From NCBI GenBank assembly GCA_023450835.1, contig JAEXGM010000004.1, forward strand, positions 11,341-75,340: 64,000 bases of DNA, read 5' to 3'. This document shows positions 8,617 through 16,939 of this stretch, in pieces. The DNA comes from Bacillota bacterium. GTDB taxonomy: Bacteria > Bacillota > Clostridia > Lachnospirales > Lachnospiraceae. Both the position numbers and the translations under genes were made by a program. The notes under the pieces were generated by a model. That model did not search any database and was not told the DNA's origin. It was given only the letters and a program-made list of their open reading frames with translations. The number at the start of each line of letters is the position of its first letter. The stretch's first letter is position 1.

Positions 8617-9835
8617 TATATTCATCTTTTGGCATTATACCAAATTTATGATATACTACCTCATTATAGAGGGCGGTAGAGAAAAATTCTTCTTTTAACA
8701 TAGACTGAGCGGTTTTTGGCAGCTTGTGTTCCATGCCTCCGACTTTTGTTATCAGTGGAAGCCTGCTCTTTTTTGCCATCGTACGAAGGAGAGGAGAAGA
8801 GGTTTTTTTAATCCCCAGAATTCGTGCGTATTGGGCGTAACCGTTTGCCTTGTACTTGGCCATGGATTCCTCTGTGATATTTAGAAGAATATGAAGCAGG
8901 GACCGGTTTATCCGGGTAAGGGTCCATTGTTTTGATTTCATGAGCTTTGCGGCTTCCGCATATGATAAGCCAGGCTCCATCAGACTCTTTATTCTGTTAG
9001 CCAGGTCGGGTGTAACGTCCAGATATTTTGAAAGGGACGTTTTGGTTTCCGCCATAAGTTTGTATTGCAGTAAAAGGGAGAAATCTTCTTCAAAGACCGG
9101 CCAGGTCTTTTTATAAGAAGTACTCAGTATGGGGAAGATTTCTTTTGGAACGTGGTTGATAAGGTCCGTAAGCACCGAGCCGTTTCTAACTGCCGTTCTG
9201 ATGGCAGTAGCACTGCTGATAATGGTACCATTGCCTTCATTTAAGGTTTCCTTATGATAACCGGAAGAAATCCGGGGGATTGTTATGGGTTCAATGCTGC
9301 TGTTCAGGGAAGTAAGAGCTTTGATATACTCCATTCCCAGAATATTGTTAGGAGAAGAAAAAAGGTCGTCATCCGCTCCTTGCATATACACTTTTAAGGC
9401 ATCCATCCTGGCCTGGGGAAAAGTCTTGCCGGACTTTAAGGCATCATTCAGAACTTTCTTAAACAGCGGCGGTTCTTCTAAAAGAATCTCAGAGGCCTCT
9501 TTTAACGTCTGAATGTTTCCGCATTCGCTTCCAAAACAAAGAGAGTCTACTACGCCAATTCCCTCCAGAATGGAAACCGCCCCCATGGAAAAGTATTCGG
9601 CGCTGGCGCTGGAAAAACATACGGGAAGCTCTAAGACCAAATCGGCACCGCAGGAAAGAGCCATCTTTGTTCTGCGGTACTTATCCAGGAGAGCAGGAGC
9701 TCCTCTTTGTACATAATTACCGCTCATTACTACAACGCAGTAATCTGCTCCTGTCAGCTTTCTGGCTTCCTTTATATGATGATAATGACCATTGTGGAAT
9801 GGATTGTATTCTGTTATTAACCCTACGACTTTCAT
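8591..9835 (-). CDS. tmcAL: tRNA(Met) cytidine acetate ligase TmcAL (YlbM)
   Basis: A 414-residue enzyme that uses acetate and ATP to make N4-acetylcytidine at the wobble position of elongator tRNA-Met. The N-terminal nucleotidyltransferase-like block is GLITEYNPFHNGHYHH (H14 and H17), followed by MSGNYVQRGAPALLDKY and LVLELPVCFSSASAEYF, all hallmarks of the family. AAGGAG lies 7 bases before the ATG. It was long annotated only as a nucleotidyltransferase. In Bacillus it is ylbM, in the same ylb cluster as rsmD, coaD and ylbJ. Acetate comes from the Pta-AckA pathway, encoded just downstream here. Confidence 0.93.
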   Translation of the reverse strand: MKVVGLITEYNPFHNGHYHHIKEARKLTGADYCVVVMSGNYVQRGAPALLDKYRRTKMALSCGADLVLELPVCFSSASAEYFSMGAVSILEGIGVVDSLCFGSECGNIQTLKEASEILLEEPPLFKKVLNDALKSGKTFPQARMDALKVYMQGADDDLFSSPNNILGMEYIKALTSLNSSIEPITIPRISSGYHKETLNEGNGTIISSATAIRTAVRNGSVLTDLINHVPKEIFPILSTSYKKTWPVFEEDFSLLLQYKLMAETKTSLSKYLDVTPDLANRIKSLMEPGLSYAEAAKLMKSKQWTLTRINRSLLHILLNITEESMAKYKANGYAQYARILGIKKTSSPLLRTMAKKSRLPLITKVGGMEHKLPKTAQSMLKEEFFSTALYNEVVYHKFGIMPKDEYKQGIVLQD

Positions 9836-10079
9836 ACGATTCTCCTTGCTGCAGACGATGTCAGAGAAATTATCATATCTACTATAGAGGAAAAAGCCGT
9901 AGATGTAAAGGCACTAATAAAAATTGAGCGGAATTCTTCGGCACTGACAAGCAGCTTAGCAAGAATCTTATATTAATGATAGATAAGGAAAACGTAAGAA
10001 ATTCAGCTTGGGAAGGGGATGGTACATCCAGGAAGAAATTGGTATAATAGAATCGATAACTAGTTAAGGGGGAGACTAC

Positions 10080-10817
10080 ATGATAAGGATTGCATTGTGT
10101 GATGATGAGAGGGACGAGCTGGATGTGTTGGAAACAGTCATAAAGCAATATGAAGAAGAGAAAAATCTTTCCTTCCGAATAACGTCCTTTAAAAAAGGGG
10201 AAGAACTTTTAGGCAATTGGGAGAATTTCGACATTGTTTTTTTGGATATCAGAATGAGCGGTATGGATGGAATGGAGGCAGCTAAAAGCATCCGGAAGAA
10301 AGATATGCAGGTAGAAATCATCTTTATCACCAGCCATGTTGGACTGACGAAGGAAGCCTTGGCAGTCCATGCTTTTGAATATCTTGAAAAGCCTGTCAGT
10401 AAAGAAATGATCTATCAGCAAATGGATGAGGTCCTGGAGAAGATTTCCCATTATAAGCAGATTGAAGCAAAGCGGAAGGAGATTGTGGAAATCAATGCGG
10501 GCAAGAGTGTGATGCGGTTTGCAGTTGACGATATTTATTATTTTGAAAGAAACGACCGCAAGATTAAGGCTGTTACGAAAAAGGGGAGTTTTATTGTAAA
10601 TGAGACCATCTCTTCTTTAGAGAAAAAGCTGAAAGCTTTTGATTTCGTGATGCCGCACCAGAGCTTTGTGGTAAATATCAACCAGATGCAGGATTATTTT
10701 AAAGATGAAATCATTATGATGAATAGCGATACCATTCCTGTTGCCCAGAAAAGGTCTTCGGAATTTAAAAAGGTAATGAGGGATTTTCTGCAGAGGCAAA
10801 TGAATAAGAATTTATAA
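10080..10817 (+). CDS. LytTR-family response regulator (AgrA-like)
   Basis: 245 residues. The N-terminal receiver domain has the acidic pair DD (8-9), phospho-acceptor D56 in FLDIRMSGMDG and the conserved Lys in EYLEKPVS. The C-terminal LytTR DNA-binding domain includes DDIYYFERNDRKIKAVT and FVMPHQSFVVNINQM. It should be phosphorylated by the kinase encoded 62 bases downstream and bind the GTAGAATAGAC direct repeats found in front of agrB and agrD. The AAGGGGGAG site is strong. A TATAAT at 10043-10048 may be its own promoter, without a good -35 box. Confidence 0.92.
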   Translation: MIRIALCDDERDELDVLETVIKQYEEEKNLSFRITSFKKGEELLGNWENFDIVFLDIRMSGMDGMEAAKSIRKKDMQVEIIFITSHVGLTKEALAVHAFEYLEKPVSKEMIYQQMDEVLEKISHYKQIEAKRKEIVEINAGKSVMRFAVDDIYYFERNDRKIKAVTKKGSFIVNETISSLEKKLKAFDFVMPHQSFVVNINQMQDYFKDEIIMMNSDTIPVAQKRSSEFKKVMRDFLQRQMNKNL

Positions 10818-10879
10818 CATAGAAAAATATTATGTGAGAGAGGGTCAAAGGTCGGTATTGACCAGCAAAGGGTGTCTAA

Positions 10880-12199
10880 ATGAATGAAACAATTTATGTG
10901 ATAGGGTTGTTACTGTCAGGTTTTGTTACAGTACATATTACAATGGATTTTTTTAAGACTTGTTTTGAAAGAAAATATAGAAAGTGGATATACGTATTCT
11001 ACGAAACAGTCTTTGTTCTGATTTTGGCAGGTGTAAATGCCATCGGAAATGCATGGTTAAACCTTATTACCGTATTTGTATTTGCAGGGGTTCTGGCAGT
11101 CAGGATGTATAAAGGGAAGATAATACATAATCTTTCTTTTATGGTACTGCTGATAATTGGTATGAGTGCCTGTGAATCTGTTGGGTATATACTTCTGCAC
11201 AGCTTCTATCATTGGGCAAAAATTTCTGTCAGCTCGGATAAATTGAGAAGTTTCTATGATATGACAATCAGCCAGGTATTTGTTATCCTGGTCAGCCATC
11301 TGTTTATTATCCGCTTTGCCAGAAAAAAAGATATCAGCCACCTGAATCTGCAGCAGTACCTGTTTACCTTTGTTTATTCCGCCTTTAGTATTATGAATAT
11401 TTACTGTCTTTCCGTGGGGTTAAAAAATATTACGAACAAGGTAGCGTTCATCTGCGTATTGGCTACCTGTGTGGGAATTGTTATCATAAATATTTATTTC
11501 CTTAATATTTTGGAGTATGAATCAGAAAATAACCGCTTAATATATGAAAACCGGTTATTTGAGCAGCAGTCGAAAATGCAGTACCAGTACTATGATGCAC
11601 TGGAGCTTCAGTACAGGGAATCACTGAGTATTATCCATGATGTAAAACGGCATATCCGCTCCATTGAAGAGTTGTATAGGCATCAGGATAATGATGTGGC
11701 AAAAGAGTATGCTATCACTATTAACAACAAACTCGATTCCTTTCGGTTGAACGAATATACCTCAAACCGCATGTTAAATGTTATTTTAAACGATAAAATC
11801 AAACTTGCGGAAAGTCATAAAATTGATTTTCAATGCAAAGTTGACGACATTGACCTGAGTTTTATAGATAATATGGACCTTACGACGATATTCGCCAATC
11901 TTTTGGATAATGCCATCGAAGCCTGTGCCAATGCTCCCGGCAGTAAAAACATCGATTTAAAAGTAGGCTCTTTTAATAATCTGATAGCGGTAACTATAAA
12001 AAATACGATGGGAAAGACCGCACAGCCCCATGTGGGTGTCAATGGAATTGAGCATAGTATCAGGTCAAAGCATGAAGGCATCGGTATCCCGAATGTAGTG
12101 GCTGTTATTGAAAAATATAATGGAGACTTAAATATGGAAAAAGACGAAGGAGTATTTACGGTAAGTATTGTTTTATCTAAAACGGGAAAAAGACACTGA
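10880..12199 (+). CDS. GHKL sensor histidine kinase (AgrC-like)
   Basis: 439 residues. About six transmembrane helices fill residues 1-210 (the AgrC-type peptide sensor), followed by a dimerisation helix with the phospho-acceptor H253 in SIIHDVKRH. The GHKL ATPase domain shows the N-box NLLDNAIEACAN and the G-box EGIGIPNVV. It is expected to sense the cyclic peptide made from AgrD and to phosphorylate the LytTR regulator upstream. The ribosome site (AAAGGGTG) is modest. The gene order regulator-kinase-agrB-agrD differs from the staphylococcal B-D-C-A order but is seen in clostridia. Confidence 0.9.
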   Translation: MNETIYVIGLLLSGFVTVHITMDFFKTCFERKYRKWIYVFYETVFVLILAGVNAIGNAWLNLITVFVFAGVLAVRMYKGKIIHNLSFMVLLIIGMSACESVGYILLHSFYHWAKISVSSDKLRSFYDMTISQVFVILVSHLFIIRFARKKDISHLNLQQYLFTFVYSAFSIMNIYCLSVGLKNITNKVAFICVLATCVGIVIINIYFLNILEYESENNRLIYENRLFEQQSKMQYQYYDALELQYRESLSIIHDVKRHIRSIEELYRHQDNDVAKEYAITINNKLDSFRLNEYTSNRMLNVILNDKIKLAESHKIDFQCKVDDIDLSFIDNMDLTTIFANLLDNAIEACANAPGSKNIDLKVGSFNNLIAVTIKNTMGKTAQPHVGVNGIEHSIRSKHEGIGIPNVVAVIEKYNGDLNMEKDEGVFTVSIVLSKTGKRH

Positions 12200-12204
12200 G
12201 AATT

Positions 12205-12235
12205 GTAGAATAGACAAAAAAGCTGTCGATTATGC
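12205..12235 (+). promoter_or_regulatory. Tandem LytTR-type boxes upstream of agrB
   Basis: GTAGAATAGAC at 12205-12215, then a degenerate second copy (7 of 11 bases) at 12225-12235, 20 bases start to start. The second box ends 8 bases before the -35. The same box sequence, the same 20-base period and the same 8-base distance occur in front of agrD, which supports both as binding sites of the LytTR regulator. Confidence 0.7.
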
Positions 12236-12243
12236 ATAAGCAC

Positions 12244-12271
12244 TTGATTTTGCAGAAAAGCATTTTATAAT
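12244..12271 (+). promoter_or_regulatory. agrB promoter
   Basis: TTGATT (12244-12249), 16 bases, TATAAT (12266-12271), a sigma-A-type promoter 36 bases before the agrB start and directly downstream of the LytTR boxes. Confidence 0.7.
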
Positions 12272-12307
12272 GGAGCTGTGTACATAAGAATCAGGGGGAG
12301 GATTCAG

Positions 12308-12889
12308 GTGTTTGGCAAAGCGGCAGATAGTATGGTAAATAAGCTGGTTGAAATGAAAATTATCGGGGCGGAAGACTATGAGCTTTACCGCTTTGGTATT
12401 GAAACGGCATTTTTGAAAGGAATTCACCTGATATCCTATATTATTCTTGGTCTTCTGCTTGGAAAAACCACAGAGCTCGTTATATTCCTCTTCGCATTTA
12501 TTCCGCTTAGAGAATATGCCGGGGGGTACCATGCGGCTACAAAATTGAGATGCTATATTATATCCTGTTTAAGTATCCTTTCTATGCTGCTTATCCTGAG
12601 AGCCCTTCCGGAGGTTTATTACTCTGACAGTATGTATCTGGCAGTATTTTCAGGGGTTTTGCTTTTGTTTTTGGTACCGGTAGAAACAAAGAATAAGCTT
12701 ATGGATGATTCGGAGAAGACCTATTACAAGAGCAAGGCAGGTTTTATCATAGTACTTTTGCTGACATTAGCCCTATTTTTATTTATGCTGAATCAGTTTT
12801 CCTTTAGCTTCCTGTTGGCTTTAGGGTTATTCTATGAACTGGTAGCAGCAGTAACCGGTAAGATAATTCTGGAAATAGGGAAAAATTGA
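12308..12889 (+). CDS. agrB: AgrB, pro-peptide processing membrane protease
   Basis: A 193-residue membrane cysteine protease that cleaves and cyclises AgrD. The catalytic pair is in LREYAGGYHAATKLRC: H75 and C82, seven residues apart as in S. aureus AgrB (H77/C84). Four or more hydrophobic segments are visible. A GTG at 12278 is in frame, but the AGGGGGAGGA site at about 12293-12302 sits 5 bases before the GTG at 12308, so I use that start. It has its own promoter with LytTR boxes, and agrD follows 190 bases later with its own promoter. Confidence 0.9.
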   Translation: MFGKAADSMVNKLVEMKIIGAEDYELYRFGIETAFLKGIHLISYIILGLLLGKTTELVIFLFAFIPLREYAGGYHAATKLRCYIISCLSILSMLLILRALPEVYYSDSMYLAVFSGVLLLFLVPVETKNKLMDDSEKTYYKSKAGFIIVLLLTLALFLFMLNQFSFSFLLALGLFYELVAAVTGKIILEIGKN

Positions 12890-12966
12890 CAGAAAAGAAT
12901 GACCTATTCGTGATAATAATCTGACAAAACGAACCAATATATGGTATTTATTAATACCAATTCATC

Positions 12967-12997
12967 GTAGAATAGACGAAAAACATGTAGAATAGAC
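12967..12997 (+). promoter_or_regulatory. Tandem LytTR-type boxes upstream of agrD
   Basis: Two perfect copies of GTAGAATAGAC at 12967-12977 and 12987-12997, 20 bases apart start to start (about two helical turns), ending 8 bases before the agrD -35 box. This matches the direct-repeat plan of AgrA/ComE-type LytTR sites. The match with the agrB boxes makes positive autoregulation likely. Confidence 0.8.
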
Positions 12998-13005
12998 ATG
13001 ACATA

Positions 13006-13034
13006 TTGATAAAAAATTCATTATCTTATATAAT
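13006..13034 (+). promoter_or_regulatory. agrD promoter
   Basis: TTGATA (13006-13011), 17 bases, TATAAT (13029-13034), a near-consensus sigma-A promoter 44 bases before the agrD start. Confidence 0.8.
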
Positions 13035-13078
13035 AACGATTGTAATAGTTATCACGGACAATTGAATAGGAGGTTTTC

Positions 13079-13225
13079 GTGAAAAGTCAGCTTGAAAAAA
13101 GACTACTAAACGCAGTTTCGAAGATAGCCTTGGGTAATGCCAAGAAATCAGCTAATTCTGCTTGTGTGTTTTTCGGCTACCAGGCTAAACTTCCAGAGTC
13201 AGTGAAAAACTTAAGAAAATTTTAA
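13079..13225 (+). CDS. agrD: AgrD-type cyclic thiolactone autoinducer precursor
   Basis: A 48-residue peptide read from a GTG start behind AGGAGG. It has a basic amphipathic N-terminal leader (KSQLEKRLLNAVSKIALG), then SANSACVFFGYQAKLPE and a charged tail (SVKNLRKF). The single Cys (29) followed by small and aromatic residues, then YQ-x-K-x-P, matches the clostridial cyclic lactone autoinducer family. By analogy with C. perfringens (ring CLWFT) the ring is probably C29 to G33 (CVFFG). Most relatives have Pro where this one has Ala (YQAK instead of YQPK). It lies after agrB and is followed by a strong terminator. Confidence 0.9.
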   Translation: MKSQLEKRLLNAVSKIALGNAKKSANSACVFFGYQAKLPESVKNLRKF

Positions 13226-13267
13226 ATTTGCTACAAAATTCACTCCTACAATTTTTTAGCAGCGAAA

Positions 13268-13304
13268 ATACTGTTAGGCCATATGGCCTAACAGTATTTT
13301 TTTG
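13268..13304 (+). terminator. Terminator of the agr unit
   Basis: A perfect 30-base palindrome at 13268-13297 with stem ACTGTTAGGCC / GGCCTAACAGT, followed by TTTTTTT. It closes the agrD transcript. Confidence 0.93.
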
Positions 13305-13482
13305 TAGAAAAATATCGATATCCATGCTTGCCAGGCTTTTGGTACTGTGTTACTATAAGCCTAGCTTTCAACATTATTTTTTCTTGTTATAATACCTGTA
13401 AAAAGTGGGAAAAATGAAAGACATACCATAAATAGTACAAAAGTACATTAAAATAAATAATAAAAATGATGGAATTTGTTAC

Positions 13483-13511
13483 TTGTAACGAAAAAAGTTT
13501 TAGTCTATAAT
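13483..13511 (+). promoter_or_regulatory. pta promoter
   Basis: TTGTAA (13483-13488), 17 bases, TATAAT (13506-13511), followed by a leader of about 110 bases before pta. The rest of the 320-base gap after the agr terminator shows nothing else I can support. Confidence 0.7.
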
Positions 13512-13625
13512 GTATGCTGAGATATTATTGCTCATTTCCCATGGATTAATATACCTGGCAGGTGTATACATATTGGGCTGAGTATGCAAAGTACATTGTT
13601 TGTATTACGAAAGGAGATTTTTGTA

Positions 13626-14621
13626 ATGGGATTCATTGACACTATTAAGGAAAGGGCAAAACAGAATAAAAAAACCATTGTTCTGCCGGAGACAAGTGAC
13701 AGGAGAACACTGGAGGCTGCTGCCAAAATATTGGAGGAAGGAATTGCTAATATCATTCTTGTAGGTAAAAAAGAAGATATTGAAGCAGGCGCACAGGGCC
13801 TTGATATATCAGGGGCTACTATCGTTGATCCTTTTACTACGGAAAAGCTTAGCGGCTATGTTGACCTTTTGGTTGAACTTAGAAAAAGCAAAGGTATGAC
13901 ACCGGAAGCAGCAAAGGATGCACTTACAAAGGATTTTCTGACCTTTGGTGTAACAATGGTAAAAGCCGGCGATGCTGATGGTATGGTAGCAGGAGCTATC
14001 AATGCAACCGCTAATGTATTAAGACCGTCTCTTCAGATTTTGAAAACAGCACCCGGAACGAAGTTAGTTTCTGCTTTCTTCGTAATGGTTGTACCTGATT
14101 GCGAATATGGTGCCAATGGTACCTTTATTTTCTCCGATGCCGGATTAAACCAGAATCCTAATGCAGAAGAGTTAGCCGCTATCGCAGGAAGCTCAGCAAA
14201 GAGTTTTCAGTTGTTAGTAGGAGAGGAACCTGTTGTTGCCATGCTTTCACATTCTACAAAGGGAAGTGCAAAGCATGCGGATGTGGACAAGGTTCTTGAG
14301 GCAACAAAGCTTGCTAAGGAAGCATATCCGGATGTTAAAATAGATGGTGAATATCAGTTAGATGCTGCTATCGTTCCCAGTGTCGGCGCTCAAAAAGCAC
14401 CTGGAAGTGATATTGCCGGCAAAGCTAACGTACTTATTTTCCCCGATTTGGATGCAGGAAATATTGGATATAAACTTACACAAAGACTTGCAAAAGCAGA
14501 AGCTTACGGCCCTATTACCCAGGGTATTGCTAAGCCGGTAAATGACTTATCAAGAGGCTGTACAGCAGAAGATATCGTAGGTGTTATTGCAATTACTGCA
14601 GTTCAGGCGGCTGCAAACTAG
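13626..14621 (+). CDS. pta: Phosphate acetyltransferase
   Basis: Converts acetyl-CoA and phosphate to acetyl-phosphate and CoA, the first step of acetate formation and ATP gain in fermentation. At 331 residues it is the short single-domain form. It begins MGFIDTIKERAKQNKKTIVLPE and contains GMVAGAINATANVLRP and the SVGAQKAPGSDIAGKANVLIFPDLDAGNIGYK block of the Pta/Ptb family. An in-frame start at 13584 exists, but AAGGAG lies 9 bases before the ATG at 13626. It is followed by ackA 135 bases later, with a small hairpin repeat between them. Confidence 0.97.
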   Translation: MGFIDTIKERAKQNKKTIVLPETSDRRTLEAAAKILEEGIANIILVGKKEDIEAGAQGLDISGATIVDPFTTEKLSGYVDLLVELRKSKGMTPEAAKDALTKDFLTFGVTMVKAGDADGMVAGAINATANVLRPSLQILKTAPGTKLVSAFFVMVVPDCEYGANGTFIFSDAGLNQNPNAEELAAIAGSSAKSFQLLVGEEPVVAMLSHSTKGSAKHADVDKVLEATKLAKEAYPDVKIDGEYQLDAAIVPSVGAQKAPGSDIAGKANVLIFPDLDAGNIGYKLTQRLAKAEAYGPITQGIAKPVNDLSRGCTAEDIVGVIAITAVQAAAN

Positions 14622-14704
14622 ACTGGGAAAGACTTGTTGATTTAAGTACGCTAAGATGCGTCACCTGGAGACAGGTTGAAAAAACAAAGACAGTTTTTTT
14701 AACT

Positions 14705-14751
14705 ATGGATTCAGGAATATCAAATCGAAGATTTGATATTCACGAAAGGAG
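14705..14751 (+). repeat. Repeat family D, copy 1: hairpin with ribosome site upstream of ackA
   Basis: ATGGATTCAGGAAT leads into the hairpin AATATCAAATC-GAA-GATTTGATATT and then ACGAAAGGAG, which is the ackA ribosome site. The same module occurs twice, on the other strand, in front of the YprB-type exonuclease gene. It is a mobile or copied 5' leader element that brings its own ribosome site. Confidence 0.75.
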
Positions 14752-14756
14752 TAAAA

Positions 14757-15947
14757 ATGAAAATATTAGTGGTAAATTGTGGTAGTTCATCATTAAAATA
14801 TCAGTTGATTGATTCAGAGACAGAAAAGGCACTTGCTGTAGGTATATGTGAGAGAATCGGAATTGACGGAAGATTGGTTCATACACCTGCCGGCGGTGAG
14901 AAAATCCGTATGGAAGCAGACATGCCGGATCACAAAGCTGCTATTAAGTATGTATTGGACGCTTTAATAAACAGTGAGTATGGTGTAATCGGACATCTTG
15001 ATGAAATCGGTGCAGTTGGTCATCGTGTTGTTCACGGCGGTGAGAAGTTTGCTTCTTCCATCGTGATTACAGATGAAGTAATTGCCGGAATTGAAGAATG
15101 CAGCGATCTGGCACCTCTTCACAACCCTGCCAACTTAATCGGTATTCGTGCGTGTCAGCATTTAATGCCCGGTGTACCTATGGTAGCAGTGTTTGACACA
15201 GCTTTCCACCAGACAATGCCTCAGAAAGCATATTTATATGGTCTTCCTTACGAATATTATGAAAACTACAAGATCAGAAGATACGGCTTCCACGGAACCA
15301 GCCACAGCTTTGTAGCAAAGAGAGCAGTTACATTATTAGGACTTGATCCCAATAACTCCAAAGTAATCGTATGCCATCTTGGAAACGGCTCCAGTGTTTC
15401 AGCAGTATTAAACGGTAAATCCGTTGATACCAGCATGGGTCTTACTCCTCTGGAAGGACTTATCATGGGTACCAGAAGCGGAAGCATCGATCCTGCCATC
15501 ATTGAGTACCTTATGAAAAAAGAAGGTATGTCCATTGATGATGTAATGGAAGTATTAAATAAGAAATCCGGTGTTCTTGGCCTTTCCGGTCTTTCAAGTG
15601 ACTTCAGAGACTTGGAAGATGCTACGGCAGAAGGCAATGAAAAAGCTATTATGGCTGTTGACGTATTCAACTACCACGTTGCAAAAACCATCGGTTCCTA
15701 TGTAGCAGCTATGAACGGTGTAGATGCCATAGTATTTACAGCAGGTCTTGGTGAGAATGATAAGGCTGTAAGAAAAGGAACAATGAGCTATTTAGGTTAT
15801 CTGGGCGTTGAGATAAATGAAGCAAACAACAATACCAGAGGTAAGGAAATAGAACTTTCCACTCCTGAATCCAAGGTTAAAGTATATATCATCCCTACCA
15901 ATGAAGAGCTTGCTATAGCAAGAGAGACTGTTGGTCTCTTAGCATAA
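14757..15947 (+). CDS. ackA: Acetate kinase
   Basis: Makes ATP and acetate from acetyl-phosphate; with pta it forms the main substrate-level phosphorylation route of the host. 396 residues of the ASKHA fold: the N-terminal signature LVVNCGSSSLKYQL, GHRVVHGGEKF, RRYGFHGTSHSF, CHLGNGSSVSAV and VFTAGLGEND are all present. An in-frame TTG at 14733 lies inside the upstream repeat; the GAAAGGAG site favours the ATG at 14757. After the stop, an inverted repeat AGAGTGAAAG / CTTTCACTCT (15968-15993) without a U-tract may stabilise or end the transcript. Confidence 0.98.
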   Translation: MKILVVNCGSSSLKYQLIDSETEKALAVGICERIGIDGRLVHTPAGGEKIRMEADMPDHKAAIKYVLDALINSEYGVIGHLDEIGAVGHRVVHGGEKFASSIVITDEVIAGIEECSDLAPLHNPANLIGIRACQHLMPGVPMVAVFDTAFHQTMPQKAYLYGLPYEYYENYKIRRYGFHGTSHSFVAKRAVTLLGLDPNNSKVIVCHLGNGSSVSAVLNGKSVDTSMGLTPLEGLIMGTRSGSIDPAIIEYLMKKEGMSIDDVMEVLNKKSGVLGLSGLSSDFRDLEDATAEGNEKAIMAVDVFNYHVAKTIGSYVAAMNGVDAIVFTAGLGENDKAVRKGTMSYLGYLGVEINEANNNTRGKEIELSTPESKVKVYIIPTNEELAIARETVGLLA

Positions 15948-16090
15948 AGCAGTAACCGTTCACAGAAAGAGTGAAAGAGAAGCCTTTCACTCTCCCAAAT
16001 ATATCAGGAAAAGTTAAAATATACATTGACAAATAATAGACCACTGATTATAATAGTAACAGTGCGAATTTTTGAAGATAGGAGATTGTT

Positions 16091-16618
16091 ATGATTATTA
16101 ATTTGTCGGAGATTATGTCGGTCAAAGGCAATGTCGTGTCTGTACAAGCTCCCATCGAAGCAGAGAATTTTTGTATGGAAGGTGAATCCTATCCTTTTGC
16201 AAAGAAGGAACCGGTGGACTTAAAGATAACCCATTTAGGTGACCGTAAGGTTAAGCTGGAAGGCAGAATAGAAGTCTCTCTGTTAATTCCGTGCAGCAGA
16301 TGCCTTAAAGACGTAAACATACCTTTAAATCTGGATTTTTCCAAGGAATTGGATTTTATGAAGGATTCGGAGGAACGTATTAAGGAATTGGATGAAACAA
16401 ATTATATTAGTGGATATAATCTTGATGTTGATTTACTGGTCTATGACGAAATACTAATAGACTTTCCCATGAAGGTTCTGTGCGACGAGAATTGTAAAGG
16501 ATTTTGCAAGGTATGCGGGTCTGATTTGAATAAAGGTGAGTGTTCTTGTGAAAAGCAGGTCCTCGATCCCAGAATGTCAGTAATCCGAGATATATTCAAT
16601 AATTTTAAGGAGGTGTAA
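16091..16618 (+). CDS. DUF177 / YceD (YlbN) protein, upstream partner of rpmF
   Basis: 175 residues. It shows the family pattern VSLLIPCSRCLKDV, then a C-terminal Cys cluster (LCDENCKGFCKVCGSDLNKGECSC) likely to bind zinc. Members are linked to 23S rRNA or large-subunit biogenesis and almost always precede rpmF, as here, with the stop two bases before the rpmF start. An AGGAG site lies close to the ATG. It is the counterpart of ylbN in the Bacillus ylb cluster. Confidence 0.9.
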   Translation: MIINLSEIMSVKGNVVSVQAPIEAENFCMEGESYPFAKKEPVDLKITHLGDRKVKLEGRIEVSLLIPCSRCLKDVNIPLNLDFSKELDFMKDSEERIKELDETNYISGYNLDVDLLVYDEILIDFPMKVLCDENCKGFCKVCGSDLNKGECSCEKQVLDPRMSVIRDIFNNFKEV

Positions 16619-16620
16619 TC

Positions 16621-16806
16621 ATGGGAGCTATCTGTCCGAAGAATAAACATTCCAAAGCGAGAAGAGACAGCCGTAGGGCAAACTGGAAAATGTCTGCACC
16701 TAATTTAGTAAAGTGCAGCAAGTGCGGTGAATTAATGATGCCTCACAGAGTGTGCAAAGCTTGTGGTTCTTATAACAAGAAAGAAATCATTTCTACAGAG
16801 AAATAG
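16621..16806 (+). CDS. rpmF: 50S ribosomal protein L32
   Basis: 61 residues with the L32 N-terminus (GAICPKNKHSKARRDSRRAN) and a zinc ribbon formed by C32, C35, C45 and C48. This is the zinc-binding form, not the Cys-less paralogue made under zinc limitation. AAGGAGGTG precedes the start and a terminator follows at 16816-16850, so DUF177-rpmF is a two-gene operon. Confidence 0.98.
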   Translation: MGAICPKNKHSKARRDSRRANWKMSAPNLVKCSKCGELMMPHRVCKACGSYNKKEIISTEK

Positions 16807-16815
16807 TTGAAAATC

Positions 16816-16850
16816 AAGGCCTCCAGGGATTTCTGGGGGCCTTATTTTTA
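16816..16850 (+). terminator. Terminator after rpmF
   Basis: Stem AAGGCCTCCAG / CTGGGGGCCTT with a 6-base loop, followed by ATTTTTA. Confidence 0.9.
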
Positions 16851-16939
16851 TGCCTGTCTTACTGATTGTCGATAAAAGTCGATATATGGAACAAAAGTCT
16901 GTTTCCTTTCATAAATTATTGTGAAAGGAGGTAAGGCCA

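Noticed and set aside
11830..12243. 137-codon minus-strand frame over the end of the kinase gene
   Set aside because: It lies opposite the conserved GHKL boxes and has no protein family features.
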